Source of the DNA: Candidatus Heimdallarchaeota archaeon
GTDB lineage: Archaea > Asgardarchaeota > Heimdallarchaeia > JABLTI01
DNA length: 11,577 nt
NCBI GenBank assembly: GCA_019894765.1
Contig: JAGXNT010000030.1
Span: 1-11,577 of the forward strand
Reading direction: 5' to 3'
Part shown: positions 1-7,062 of the stretch, in pieces
How the letters are laid out: the number at the start of each line of letters is the position of its first letter
Position numbering within the stretch: position 1 is the first letter of the stretch
Notes under the pieces: generated by a model
What the model was told of the DNA's origin: nothing
Seen by the model: only the letters and a program-made list of their open reading frames with translations
Databases searched by the model: none
Translations under genes and position numbers: made by a program

Positions 1-160
1 ACTTCTTCGAGTTCGAGAAATGTTCGATTTTTTCCATGCTCTTCTAACTTCTTTTTTCCATTTTGTAATTTTCTAGAAGATTTTTGTGAATATACGTTAA
101 AATTATAACATTTTTATTGAATCTTTGCTCAATTTTAAATTGAGCTCGAGGAATCACTTA
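1..160. other. AT-rich left edge, no gene supported
   Basis: No convincing complete gene is visible here. The minus strand has an open frame from about 112 to the left edge without ATG, GTG or TTG, so it may be the edge of something outside the window. On the plus strand, a GAGG at 148-151 lies about nine bases before position 161, where the first nfnA-like residue is encoded. That is consistent with a surviving ribosome binding site for the relic that follows. Confidence 0.4.
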
Positions 161-692
161 ATATTTGAAATCGTAAAGAAAAAATGGCTTCATGAAGTTA
201 TTTTCCTGATAGAGATAAAAGCTCTTGAAATCGCCCGGAAGATTCGTACAGGTAATTTTCTGGTCTTACGAATGCGAGAAGTAGCAGAACGAATCCCTAT
301 TACCGTTGCTGAATATGATAGAGAAAAAGGAACCGTTACATGTATTATACAAGTAATCGAACAATCCACTAAACTTCTTTCAATATTAGAAGAAGGTGAT
401 CACATAAAGGATGTAGTAGAACCACTAGACAAAGCTACTGAAATTGAGAAATAAGGAACTGTAGGAATTGTTTCAGGTGGTTTAGGTATTCCTTTAGTAA
501 ACCTAGTAGCTAAAGAATTGAAAGGGGCTGGAAACAAAGTTATCGGTAAGGTTGAGGGAAGAACAGAAGACCTTCTCGTCTGGGAAGAAGAAATGTCTTC
601 AATACTGTGAAGAAATGCAATACTGTACTGATGATGGATCCAAGGGAATGAAAGGATTTACTACTCATTTATTAGAATCAAAGAATACGTAG
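161..692 (+). pseudogene. nfnA: Relic of nfnA/sudB, ferredoxin:NADP+ reductase alpha (FAD) subunit
   Basis: This is a decayed gene for the small FAD subunit of NfnAB, which couples ferredoxin and NADH to NADP+. The frame 161-451 matches the family's N-terminal FAD domain: FEIVKKKWLHEVIFLIEIKA, then RIPITVAEYDREKGT, then STKLLSILEEGD. An in-frame TAA at 452-454 interrupts it. The frame then continues with GTVGIVSGGLGI and AKELKGAGNKVIG to RTEDLLVWEEEMSS. Near 600-606 the reading shifts frame and resumes as YCTDDGSKGMKGF before a TAG at 690-692. The codon expected to be the start is ATA (161-163), preceded by GAGG. Nucleotide-binding glycines also look altered (GGLGIPLVNL where the family has GGVGIAP-type sequence). 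The C-terminal part with the [2Fe-2S] cysteines is absent. Family assignment rests on recalled consensus; the stop, frameshift and truncation are seen directly. Confidence 0.85.
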
Positions 693-709
693 AGAAATAC
701 TAGACTGTT

Positions 710-1166
710 GAATATTATACTTGTAATGAGCATAAGGATATCAAGAGTCCTTGGTATGTGCCGGAAATCGAAATTGCTATGCACAACACAAAACGAAGTT
801 GACTTAGATGAAGCTAAAGCTCTAGTAAAGAACGGTGTTTTAGCTGTCAGCGAAGGTGCAAACATACCTTGTGTATCAAAAGCAGTTGATTTATTCATTG
901 AGAAAGGAGTTTCCTTTGGTCCCGGCAAAGTAGCAAATGCTGGTGGTGTTGCAACTTCTGGTTTAGAAATGAGCCAAAATAGCTTACGATATTCTTGGAC
1001 TAAAGATGAAATTCTTGATAGACTTCACAAGATTGTGATAAACATTCATTCACAAGCAAACAAGACAGCTGAAGAATTTGATGCCCCTGAAAACTATGTT
1101 ATTGGTGCTAATATTGCAGGTTTCATGAAAGTAGCTAAAGCTATGCTTGCACAAGACGTTATTTAA
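710..1166 (+). pseudogene. gdhA: 3' relic of NADP-type glutamate dehydrogenase (gdhA)
   Basis: Only about the last 150 residues of a roughly 445-residue hexameric glutamate dehydrogenase remain. One frame (710 to about 780) reads SPWYVPEIEIAM. A frameshift follows, consistent with loss of about five bases where the family has 'MPC', and the next frame reads CTTQNEVDLDEAKALVKNG, SEGANIP, FGPGKVANAGGVATSGLEMS and the usual end NYVIGANIAGFMKVAKAMLA. The catalytic N-terminal domain and most of the Rossmann domain are missing, and the relic abuts the nfnA relic directly. A TTG-started open frame exists at 708-1166, but its first ~24 residues are out of frame with the family. The enzyme would have aminated 2-oxoglutarate, generally with NADPH. 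The body after the frameshift is well preserved, so inactivation could be fairly recent. Expression of the fragment cannot be excluded. Confidence 0.92.
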
Positions 1167-1180
1167 AAGTATTTTTTCTA

Positions 1181-1210
1181 AAAGAGCAATAATTGCTCTT
1201 TATTTTAATT
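1181..1210 (+). terminator. Hairpin terminator after the gdhA relic
   Basis: AAAGAGCAAT (1181-1190) and its exact complement ATTGCTCTTT (1192-1201) form a near-perfect palindrome, followed by TATTTTAATTTT. It lies 15 bases after the gdhA stop codon. It probably still insulates the downstream operon from read-through. Confidence 0.7.
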
Positions 1211-1333
1211 TTAACGGAATATTTATCTAATTTGATTTTTATCTATAAGCAAATTATGTTAGTTTAATACTTATCAAAAATCTTAAAGGCATGAAATATA
1301 GAATCGTTTGCGACCTACTATGGTGAATAAAAT
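1211..1333 (+). promoter_or_regulatory. Leader and probable promoter region of the Stn-like operon
   Basis: This AT-rich leader has two weak candidates for an archaeal TATA element, TTTAATAC at 1263-1270 and AAATATAG at about 1294-1301. Neither can be preferred from sequence alone. A clear ribosome binding site, GGTGA at 1322-1326, lies seven bases before the ATG at 1334 and matches the complement of the usual 16S rRNA 3' end. No operator or riboswitch-like structure was seen. Confidence 0.35.
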
Positions 1334-1789
1334 ATGGACATAGCATTCTTCAATGAATATGAAAAAGAAAATAATTCGCTAATTCCTTTATTACAGCAAA
1401 TCCAAGAAAAATTTGGTTATTTACCTAGCGAAGCTTTAGAAAAACTTGCTGATTATTTAGGAATCCCATTAAGCAGAATTTATGGTGTAGCAACATTTTA
1501 TGCTCAATTTAATTTTTCACCACTTGGAAAATATATCATAAAGACTTGTCATGGAACAGCTTGTCATGTTAATGGTGCTGTGAATATTGCTCAAGAAATC
1601 GAAAACGAATTAGGCATAAAAGAAAATGAAACTTCTCCTGATGGTCTTGTTACTATACAACCTGTTGCTTGTCTCGGTTGTTGTAGTCTTGCACCGGTAA
1701 TTATGGTAAATGAGAAGGTTTTTGGAAATCTTACAACTACAGCAGTGAGAAGAATTGTAAAAAAGATAAAAAGAGAGGAATTAGAATGA
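1334..1789 (+). CDS. nuoE: NuoE/HydC-like [2Fe-2S] subunit of a bifurcating transhydrogenase
   Basis: This 151-residue protein is the 24-kDa-type thioredoxin-fold subunit found in complex I, HydABC hydrogenases and Stn transhydrogenases. An N-terminal helical part (1-60, with IPLSRIYGVATFYAQF near 44-59) is followed by the cluster domain. The four [2Fe-2S] ligands are visible as C72-x4-C77 (TCHGTACHVNGA) and C113-x3-C117 (VACLGCCSLAP). Length and motif spacing are normal, so it looks functional. The ATG at 1334 has a GGTGA site seven bases upstream. Its last four bases overlap the next start (ATGA), indicating translational coupling. In HydBC-type cores this subunit sits beside the FMN subunit, and its cluster takes part in electron transfer around the flavin. 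The family is certain; membership of an Stn-type complex is inferred from the downstream genes. Confidence 0.95.
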   Translation: MDIAFFNEYEKENNSLIPLLQQIQEKFGYLPSEALEKLADYLGIPLSRIYGVATFYAQFNFSPLGKYIIKTCHGTACHVNGAVNIAQEIENELGIKENETSPDGLVTIQPVACLGCCSLAPVIMVNEKVFGNLTTTAVRRIVKKIKREELE

Positions 1790-3567
1790 TAAAGAGAATT
1801 TGCATTGGTATGAATTCTTGTGGTATTGCAGCAGGTGCTGAAGAAATTAAGAAAATTCTTCTCGAGGATCTTAAAGAGAGAAAAATCGACATCCCAGTTA
1901 AGAACGTTGGTTGTATAGGGATGTGCTATCATGAACCCCTTCTGGACATTGTAACTGAAGATGCTATTTATACTTACGGTGATCTAACAACTGATAAAGT
2001 TAAAAAAATCATAGAAGATCATGTTATTAATGGTAAAGTAATTAAGAATTATTTAGTTAAAAAAGACACTTTCAATTCAAAGAAACGTGAAACATGGGAT
2101 ATTGATAATTACTTTTCAAAACAAGTAAAAATTATTCTCGAAAATTCTGGATACATTGATCCAGAAGATATTAATGAATATATTGAATATGATGGTTATG
2201 AAGCACTGAAAAATGCTTTCAAAATGAAACCAGAAGAAATTATCGAGTTTATTTCAAAAGCAGGTTTAAGAGGACGAGGTGGAGCAGGCTTTCCAACAGG
2301 TCTTAAATGGCGATTTACACGGGAAGCTAAAGGTGAACCAAAATACATAGTTTGTAATGCTGATGAAGGGGATCCAGGTGCTTTCATGAATAGAAATGTT
2401 TTGGAAGGCGATCCACATAGAATTATAGAAGGAATGATAATTGGAGCATATGCAATAGGAGCTCATAATGGATTTATTTATTGTCGTGCTGAATATCCTC
2501 TTGCAGTGAAACGAATAAATATAGCAATTGAACAAGCTCGAGAAAATGGTTTTCTTGGTAAAAACATTCTTAGTAGTGGATTTTGGTTTGATTTACGTGT
2601 AATGGAAGGAGCTGGGGCTTTTGTTTGTGGTGAAGAGACTGCACTTCTTGCTTCACTTGAGGGAAAAAGAGGGATGCCAAATTTACGACCACCATATCCT
2701 TCCACGAAAGGTTACCTAGGAAAACCAACCAATATAAATAATGTTGAAACTTGGGCAAACGTTCCTTGGATAATACGAAATGGCTGGGAAAAATTTACTA
2801 GATACGGTTCTGAAAAAAGCAAAGGAACAAAAGTATTTGCGCTTGCAGGTAAAGTGAAACGAGGAGGAAATGTAGAAGTACCAATTGGAATTACAATTAA
2901 AGAAATTTTAGTAAACATTGGTGGAGGAACAAAGAATAATAAGAAATTAAAAGCAGTACAAATAGGTGGTCCTTCTGGAGGTTGTATTCCGTATTCATTA
3001 TTCGATACTCATATAGACTATGACTCAATTACCGCTACTGGAGCTATTATGGGGAGTGGTGGTATGGTAGTTATGGACGAGGATTCGTGTATGATTGATA
3101 TAGCAAAATTCTTCCTTGATTTTACAGTTGATGAATCTTGTGGAAAATGCACCTATTGTCGTTTAGGAACAAAAAGAATGTGGGAAATACTAGATAGAAT
3201 CTCTAAAGGAAAAGGAAGAGAAGTTGATTTAGAAATATTAGTTGATTTAGCTAAAAAAATTAAAGCTGGTTCGTTGTGTGGTTTAGGACAAACTGCACCT
3301 AATCCTGTTCTTACTACAATACGATATTTCAAAGAAGAATATGATACCCATATAAGACAGAAGAAATGTCCTGCAAAAGTCTGTAAACCTCTGCTAAAAT
3401 ACACAACTAATGATAATTGTACAGGTTGTGGAGCATGCTTTAGAAGATGCCCCTCTGAAGCAATTGAAGGTGAGAAAAAGCAACAACATAAAATAATTCA
3501 AGATCTTTGCATAAAATGTGGCGCGTGTTATCAAGTATGCAAGTTTGAGGCAATTAACGTGGAGTAA
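1786..3567 (+). CDS. nuoF: NuoF/HydB-like FMN, NAD(H)- and ferredoxin-linked subunit
   Basis: This 593-residue protein is probably the electron-bifurcating flavin subunit. Domains in order: an N-terminal thioredoxin-like [2Fe-2S] domain (about 1-85; C6, C12, C43, C47); the 51-kDa FMN/NAD(H) domain (about 140-360) with GLRGRGGAGFPTGLKW, CNADEGDPGAF and EGAGAFVCGEETAL; an SLBB-like region; a [4Fe-4S] domain with C452-x2-C455-x2-C458 and C498; and a C-terminal 2x[4Fe-4S] ferredoxin (C545, C548, C551, C555 and C575, C578, C581, C585). The two extra end domains separate it from complex I NuoF and match HydB/HndC-type subunits of soluble bifurcating complexes. A GAGG at 1775-1778 precedes the ATG by seven bases. 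All expected ligands are present. The FMN would exchange electrons with NADH and ferredoxin; the exact reaction is inferred from family members. Confidence 0.95.
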   Translation: MIKRICIGMNSCGIAAGAEEIKKILLEDLKERKIDIPVKNVGCIGMCYHEPLLDIVTEDAIYTYGDLTTDKVKKIIEDHVINGKVIKNYLVKKDTFNSKKRETWDIDNYFSKQVKIILENSGYIDPEDINEYIEYDGYEALKNAFKMKPEEIIEFISKAGLRGRGGAGFPTGLKWRFTREAKGEPKYIVCNADEGDPGAFMNRNVLEGDPHRIIEGMIIGAYAIGAHNGFIYCRAEYPLAVKRINIAIEQARENGFLGKNILSSGFWFDLRVMEGAGAFVCGEETALLASLEGKRGMPNLRPPYPSTKGYLGKPTNINNVETWANVPWIIRNGWEKFTRYGSEKSKGTKVFALAGKVKRGGNVEVPIGITIKEILVNIGGGTKNNKKLKAVQIGGPSGGCIPYSLFDTHIDYDSITATGAIMGSGGMVVMDEDSCMIDIAKFFLDFTVDESCGKCTYCRLGTKRMWEILDRISKGKGREVDLEILVDLAKKIKAGSLCGLGQTAPNPVLTTIRYFKEEYDTHIRQKKCPAKVCKPLLKYTTNDNCTGCGACFRRCPSEAIEGEKKQQHKIIQDLCIKCGACYQVCKFEAINVE

Positions 3568-3568
3568 G

Positions 3569-6505
3569 ATGAAAATGAAAGTTAAATTTAATTCCAACGA
3601 AATAGAGTTTCCAGAAAAGAAAACTATTATGGATTATATGAAAGAAAATAATGAGCATATAGCTGGTATTTGCAAGATGAAAGAACTGGATCCATATGGT
3701 TCTTGCAGATTATGCTTAGTTGAAATTAATAATCGCATATTGCCAGCTTGCTCCACTTATCCAAGGGAGAATGATATCATTAATACTAAAAACGAAGTAG
3801 TAATTGATATAAGAAAATCAGCTATTGAATTAATGTTATCAGACCATTTTGGAGATTGTATTGGTCCTTGTAATGATGGTTGCCCATCAAAAAGCGATGT
3901 CCAAGGTTATTTAGCTTTAGCAGCAAATGGCAAATATCATGAAGCAGTTTCTTTAATGAAGAAAGATTATATTCTTCCAGCGACTCTTGGCCGAATTTGT
4001 CCAGCATTTTGTGAAAGAGAATGCAGGAGAAATCTAGTTGAGGAACCCTTAGCAATTCGACAATTAAAACGGTTTGTCGCAGATTATGATCTTGAGCGTG
4101 GAGCTTGGATGCCTGAAATCCCACCAGATACAGGTAAGAAGGTTGCTATTGTTGGTGGTGGACCAGCAGGATTATCTTGTGCTTTCTATCTTCGAATAAA
4201 AGGACATGATGTTACTTTATATGAAGCAATGCCTGAATTAGGTGGCATGTTAAGATATGGTATTCCTGAATACAGATTACCTAAAGATATTCTTAGGAAG
4301 GACATTGAAACAGTTATCAATACAGGTATTCATGTTAAAACTAATACTCGTATAGGAGAAGATATCTCATTTAATGAACTACAGAAAAAATATGATGCAA
4401 TATTTCTTGGAATTGGTGCATGGAAAAGTCGAAAGCTTCAGTTAGAAGGTTGTGAAATGCCAGGTGTAATGGATGCGTTTGATTTCTTAAGAAAAATTAA
4501 CTTAGGTGAAAAAGTTGAGATTGGGCAAAATGTGATGGTAGTTGGAGGAGGAAATAGTGCAATGGACGTTGCCCGAACTGCAAAACGATTAGGTTCCAAT
4601 GTTATTGTTACTTATAGAAGAACTCGTAACGAAATGCCCGCGGAAGAAAAGGAAATCGAAGAAGCAGAAGAAGAAGGAATTGAATTCAATCTTCTTTCTA
4701 ATCCATTAAAGATTATTGGCGAAGAAAATGTTAATCAAATTGAATTGATTAAAATGAAACTTGGTGAACCAGATGAAAGTGGTAGATGCAGACCTATAGC
4801 TTGTGATGGAACAAACTATTGTTTAGACATTGATAATGTTATTTTCGCAGTAGGACAAAGTTCAGATAGAGAGTTGCTTGATAAAATTGGTCTTAAATAT
4901 TCAGTTATGTGGGCTGATTATGATAAAACCACATATGAAACAAATATCCCAGGTACTTTTGTAGGAGGGGATTTAGCTCTCAGTCCTTCAACAGTAATTG
5001 AAGCTATAGCAACTGGCAAAGAAGCAGCAATTATGATTGATGTATATGTGAAAGGAAAATTACCGCAATATAAAGAAGCTTTACAAAAACCATGGGAACA
5101 TCTTGATGAAATTGAAAGAGATGAAGAATTAATGAAGTTAGTTCTAACATATAGATCTTATAATCACTGGAAGAAAGTTACTGAAGAAGATTATAAAGAT
5201 AGAGAAAGATTAAACCGTGTAAAAACCAAAAATCTTCTTGTTGAAGAAAGAATCATTACTTTTAACGAAGTCGAAGCTACATTTACTGAAGAAGAGGCTA
5301 TAAAAGAAGTAAATAGATGTATGTCTTGTGGTTGTCTGGATTCCTTTGAATGTAAATTAAGGGAATGCGCAAAATTATATAATGCAAAGCAAGATCAATA
5401 CGTTGGGGAATTACATACTGACCCTATAGATGATTCACATTCACATATAATTCTTGATAACAACAAATGCATCCTATGTGGTCGATGTGTAAATCTTACT
5501 CATGAAATTATTGGAGAAGGTTTAATAGATAATCTAAATCGTGGATTCCCAACAAAGAATGGCCCACCATCAGGCATACAAATGGGTGAAGTAAAAGGCG
5601 ATTTCATTGGTAGTTTTGTTGATATTTGCCCAACAGGAGCATTTGCTTCCACTACTCCTTTTGTTAAAAATGGTCCATGGGATGTAATATCAAAACCTAC
5701 TGTTTGTAATAACTGTGGCATTGGCTGTGAAATGAATATTGATATTTATAAGGGATTTGCAATCAATGTTTCGTCTATTGATAATTCATGGAATTATGGA
5801 CTTGTATGTGATAAACCAAGATTTGACAGAACTTGGGAGAAGAATATTAAGAAGCCAATGAAAAAATCTAGAAAAGGATTCACTGAAATTACTTTGAATG
5901 AAGCTAAAAGTATAATTGACAAACATAAAAAGAATTTAGCTATTGTTTTAGCTCCAGATGTTACTAATGATGAAGCAATAAAACTTAAGGAATTTAGTGA
6001 AAAACATGGATTCAAAATAGGTGCAGTTTTTAATGAAGGAGTTTCAACGGCCAAAATAACAGATATTCCCAAGAGCAAACGGATAAAATTAGATGTTTCT
6101 CTAAGTGATTATCCTTTATTAAAACCATTTTTACATATAGCTAAAAAACAAGGGGCTATTCTAACGAATGATTCTTATGAATTAGCAATTCTAAATGCTC
6201 CAGCCAAACCTGAAAAAGTTCCTACATTAATTATGCATAAAGGATTAAATGAAATTGGACTTCTAGAACTTAAGTTTGGTAAAGTACCAAAAGCAGACAA
6301 TTATTTATTAATTGGAGCTATGAATAAAAAATTCAAAGGCTTTACTATCTCAATGGGATATAATGAAAATGCAGATCTTATTATACCAATACCTGCTTGG
6401 ATTTCAAGATCAGGTAAAATCGTAAACACAGATGGTAGAGAATTAGAAGTAAAGAAGATATTTGATGATATGTCTATCATTGAAATACTCAAGTTACTTT
6501 TTTAA
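3569..6505 (+). CDS. NuoG-GltD fusion: NADPH-binding, StnC-like transhydrogenase subunit
   Basis: This 978-residue fusion is counted from ATG 3569. A start at 3575 fits GGAG (3561-3564) at least as well, while an ATG at 3518 would add 17 residues buried in the previous gene. Domains: NuoG-type [2Fe-2S] ferredoxin (1-75; C35, C46, C49, C61); a hybrid H93-x3-C97-x3-C101-x3-C105 segment that starts like the NuoG His-Cys3 site and continues as a GltD iron-sulfur domain (C144, C148, C152); a GltD/NfnB flavoprotein with FAD motif GGGPAG (196-201), NAD(P)H motif GGGNSAMDVA (326-335), YRRTRNEMPAEE for the NADPH phosphate, and GGDLALSPSTVIEAI; a cysteine patch (584-600); the NuoG N4-like cluster (C634, C637, C640, C687); an N7-like cluster (C713, C716, C720, C747); and a short molybdopterin-fold remnant. 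No H-cluster or molybdenum site is seen. This composition fits StnC, which receives electrons from the NuoE/F pair and reduces NADP+. Confidence 0.85.
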   Translation: MKMKVKFNSNEIEFPEKKTIMDYMKENNEHIAGICKMKELDPYGSCRLCLVEINNRILPACSTYPRENDIINTKNEVVIDIRKSAIELMLSDHFGDCIGPCNDGCPSKSDVQGYLALAANGKYHEAVSLMKKDYILPATLGRICPAFCERECRRNLVEEPLAIRQLKRFVADYDLERGAWMPEIPPDTGKKVAIVGGGPAGLSCAFYLRIKGHDVTLYEAMPELGGMLRYGIPEYRLPKDILRKDIETVINTGIHVKTNTRIGEDISFNELQKKYDAIFLGIGAWKSRKLQLEGCEMPGVMDAFDFLRKINLGEKVEIGQNVMVVGGGNSAMDVARTAKRLGSNVIVTYRRTRNEMPAEEKEIEEAEEEGIEFNLLSNPLKIIGEENVNQIELIKMKLGEPDESGRCRPIACDGTNYCLDIDNVIFAVGQSSDRELLDKIGLKYSVMWADYDKTTYETNIPGTFVGGDLALSPSTVIEAIATGKEAAIMIDVYVKGKLPQYKEALQKPWEHLDEIERDEELMKLVLTYRSYNHWKKVTEEDYKDRERLNRVKTKNLLVEERIITFNEVEATFTEEEAIKEVNRCMSCGCLDSFECKLRECAKLYNAKQDQYVGELHTDPIDDSHSHIILDNNKCILCGRCVNLTHEIIGEGLIDNLNRGFPTKNGPPSGIQMGEVKGDFIGSFVDICPTGAFASTTPFVKNGPWDVISKPTVCNNCGIGCEMNIDIYKGFAINVSSIDNSWNYGLVCDKPRFDRTWEKNIKKPMKKSRKGFTEITLNEAKSIIDKHKKNLAIVLAPDVTNDEAIKLKEFSEKHGFKIGAVFNEGVSTAKITDIPKSKRIKLDVSLSDYPLLKPFLHIAKKQGAILTNDSYELAILNAPAKPEKVPTLIMHKGLNEIGLLELKFGKVPKADNYLLIGAMNKKFKGFTISMGYNENADLIIPIPAWISRSGKIVNTDGRELEVKKIFDDMSIIEILKLLF

Positions 6506-6533
6506 TTCTCTTTTCTTAATTTTTTATTTATAT
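6506..6533 (+). terminator. T-rich tract after the Stn-like operon
   Basis: Directly after the stop codon comes a run of T-rich DNA (TTCTCTTTTCTTAATTTTTT and on) without a clear hairpin. This is the form typical of archaeal oligo-T termination. The assignment rests on composition and position only. Confidence 0.45.
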
Positions 6534-6702
6534 ATTAAAGAAATCTAGTATTATTAGATGCTGATATTCATTTTTTGATTGTTATTTTATAGTTCTAGCT
6601 TAAAGATTAAATCAAAGATTTATTTTCTAATAATATGAGTCATTGTTTAAAGATAATTTCGGGAAGTAAATTAGAAACAATTTTTATTTATTAAATTATT
6701 TT
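6534..6702. other. AT-rich spacer, nothing recognised
   Basis: There is no open frame, RNA-like structure or repeat that I can support in this stretch. It lies between the end of the Stn-like operon and the bshC relic. An AT-rich segment at about 6682-6700 could be the remains of the relic's promoter. Confidence 0.4.
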
Positions 6703-6974
6703 GATGTGATAATAAATGAGTGTCTAACAGATCGTGAATTTTATCTGGAAGTTATTTATCCTAATCAAATATTGTTAGATTATTTAAATCTAAAAAACCT
6801 ATAATTGAATTTTTTACTAACAAATATTTAGATTTTCATAAAATACACTTCAAAAGCGTTAGATCTATTTAGAAATAAATTCTATTAGATTATAATTAAA
6901 AAAAATTGATCCTTCAAAATAAGTTATTAACATATTGAATTGATTGATAACGAAAAATCCAATTTGTTGTAACT
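6703..6974 (+). pseudogene. bshC: Decayed 5' fragment of a second bshC
   Basis: This is a non-coding copy of the start of the intact gene that begins at 7274. Both share the leader GATGTGA six bases before ATG (6716). The relic then hits TAA three codons later. Homology reappears across three frames: IYPNQILLDYLNLK matches intact IYPNNMLLDYLNKK; after a shift, KKPIIEFF and LDFHKIHFKSVRSI match KKQPMFDFL and KKLHSVKFNGDRSL; after more stops, HIELIDNEK matches NIEQIENED; and TTTGTTGTAAC (6963-6973) is identical to 7526-7536. The distance from ATG to that shared 11-mer is 247 bases here and 252 in the intact gene, so the segment is nearly colinear. Divergence is substantial, so the copy is old or was imported. 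Homology to bshC stops at codon ~88, where another relic begins. Confidence 0.85.
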
Positions 6975-7058
6975 AGTGCTACTACTGATATCCTGCCAAT
7001 GGGAGCAAGTAGAACAGCTACTAAAGCAATGAATGAATATTTGATTAATAAGAAATGA
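6972..7058 (+). pseudogene. nfnB: C-terminal scrap of an nfnB/sudA-like gene
   Basis: From ACT at 6972 the frame reads VTSATTDILPMGAS and then RTATKAMNEYLINKK with a TGA at 7056-7058. This resembles the end of NfnB/GltD-type flavoproteins, where a GGD-hydrophobic-VTGAATVILAMGAG-like segment binds FAD and a helix of the type AAKAIDEYL closes the protein. It does not resemble the BshC residues that should follow the shared FVVT. The GltD part of the neighbouring fusion (LALSPSTVIEAIATGKEAA) is less similar than the recalled NfnB consensus, so this is probably not copied from that gene. Only about 28 codons remain, which makes the assignment moderate. A relic of the partner subunit nfnA lies at the left end of the window. 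Confidence 0.6.
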
Positions 7059-7062
7059 ACAG

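Noticed and set aside
1..112. Open minus-strand frame running off the left edge, with protein-like charged residues
   Set aside because: It has no start codon within the window and is too short to judge; an alternative ATG at about 37 gives only a dozen residues.
3518..3568. Longer N-terminus for the NuoG-GltD fusion starting at ATG 3518
   Set aside because: The extra 17 residues lie inside the nuoF-like gene and do not resemble a ferredoxin start; GGAG at 3561-3564 supports the ATG at 3569 or 3575.
5468..5655. Apparent loss of a second [4Fe-4S] cluster in the NuoG ferredoxin region
   Set aside because: The single C-x2-C-x2-C plus distant C arrangement matches the normal N4 site of NuoG/NDUFS1, so nothing is missing.
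1786..6505. [FeFe]-hydrogenase or formate dehydrogenase operon
   Set aside because: No H-cluster cysteine motifs, no NiFe motifs and no complete molybdopterin catalytic domain occur in the three proteins; the GltD/NADPH module points to a transhydrogenase.
6972..7058. Reading the scrap as a divergent continuation of the bshC relic
   Set aside because: The next BshC residues (GQQPGFLSGPLYTIYK) have no counterpart, whereas the NfnB-type ending fits along the whole stretch including the stop.
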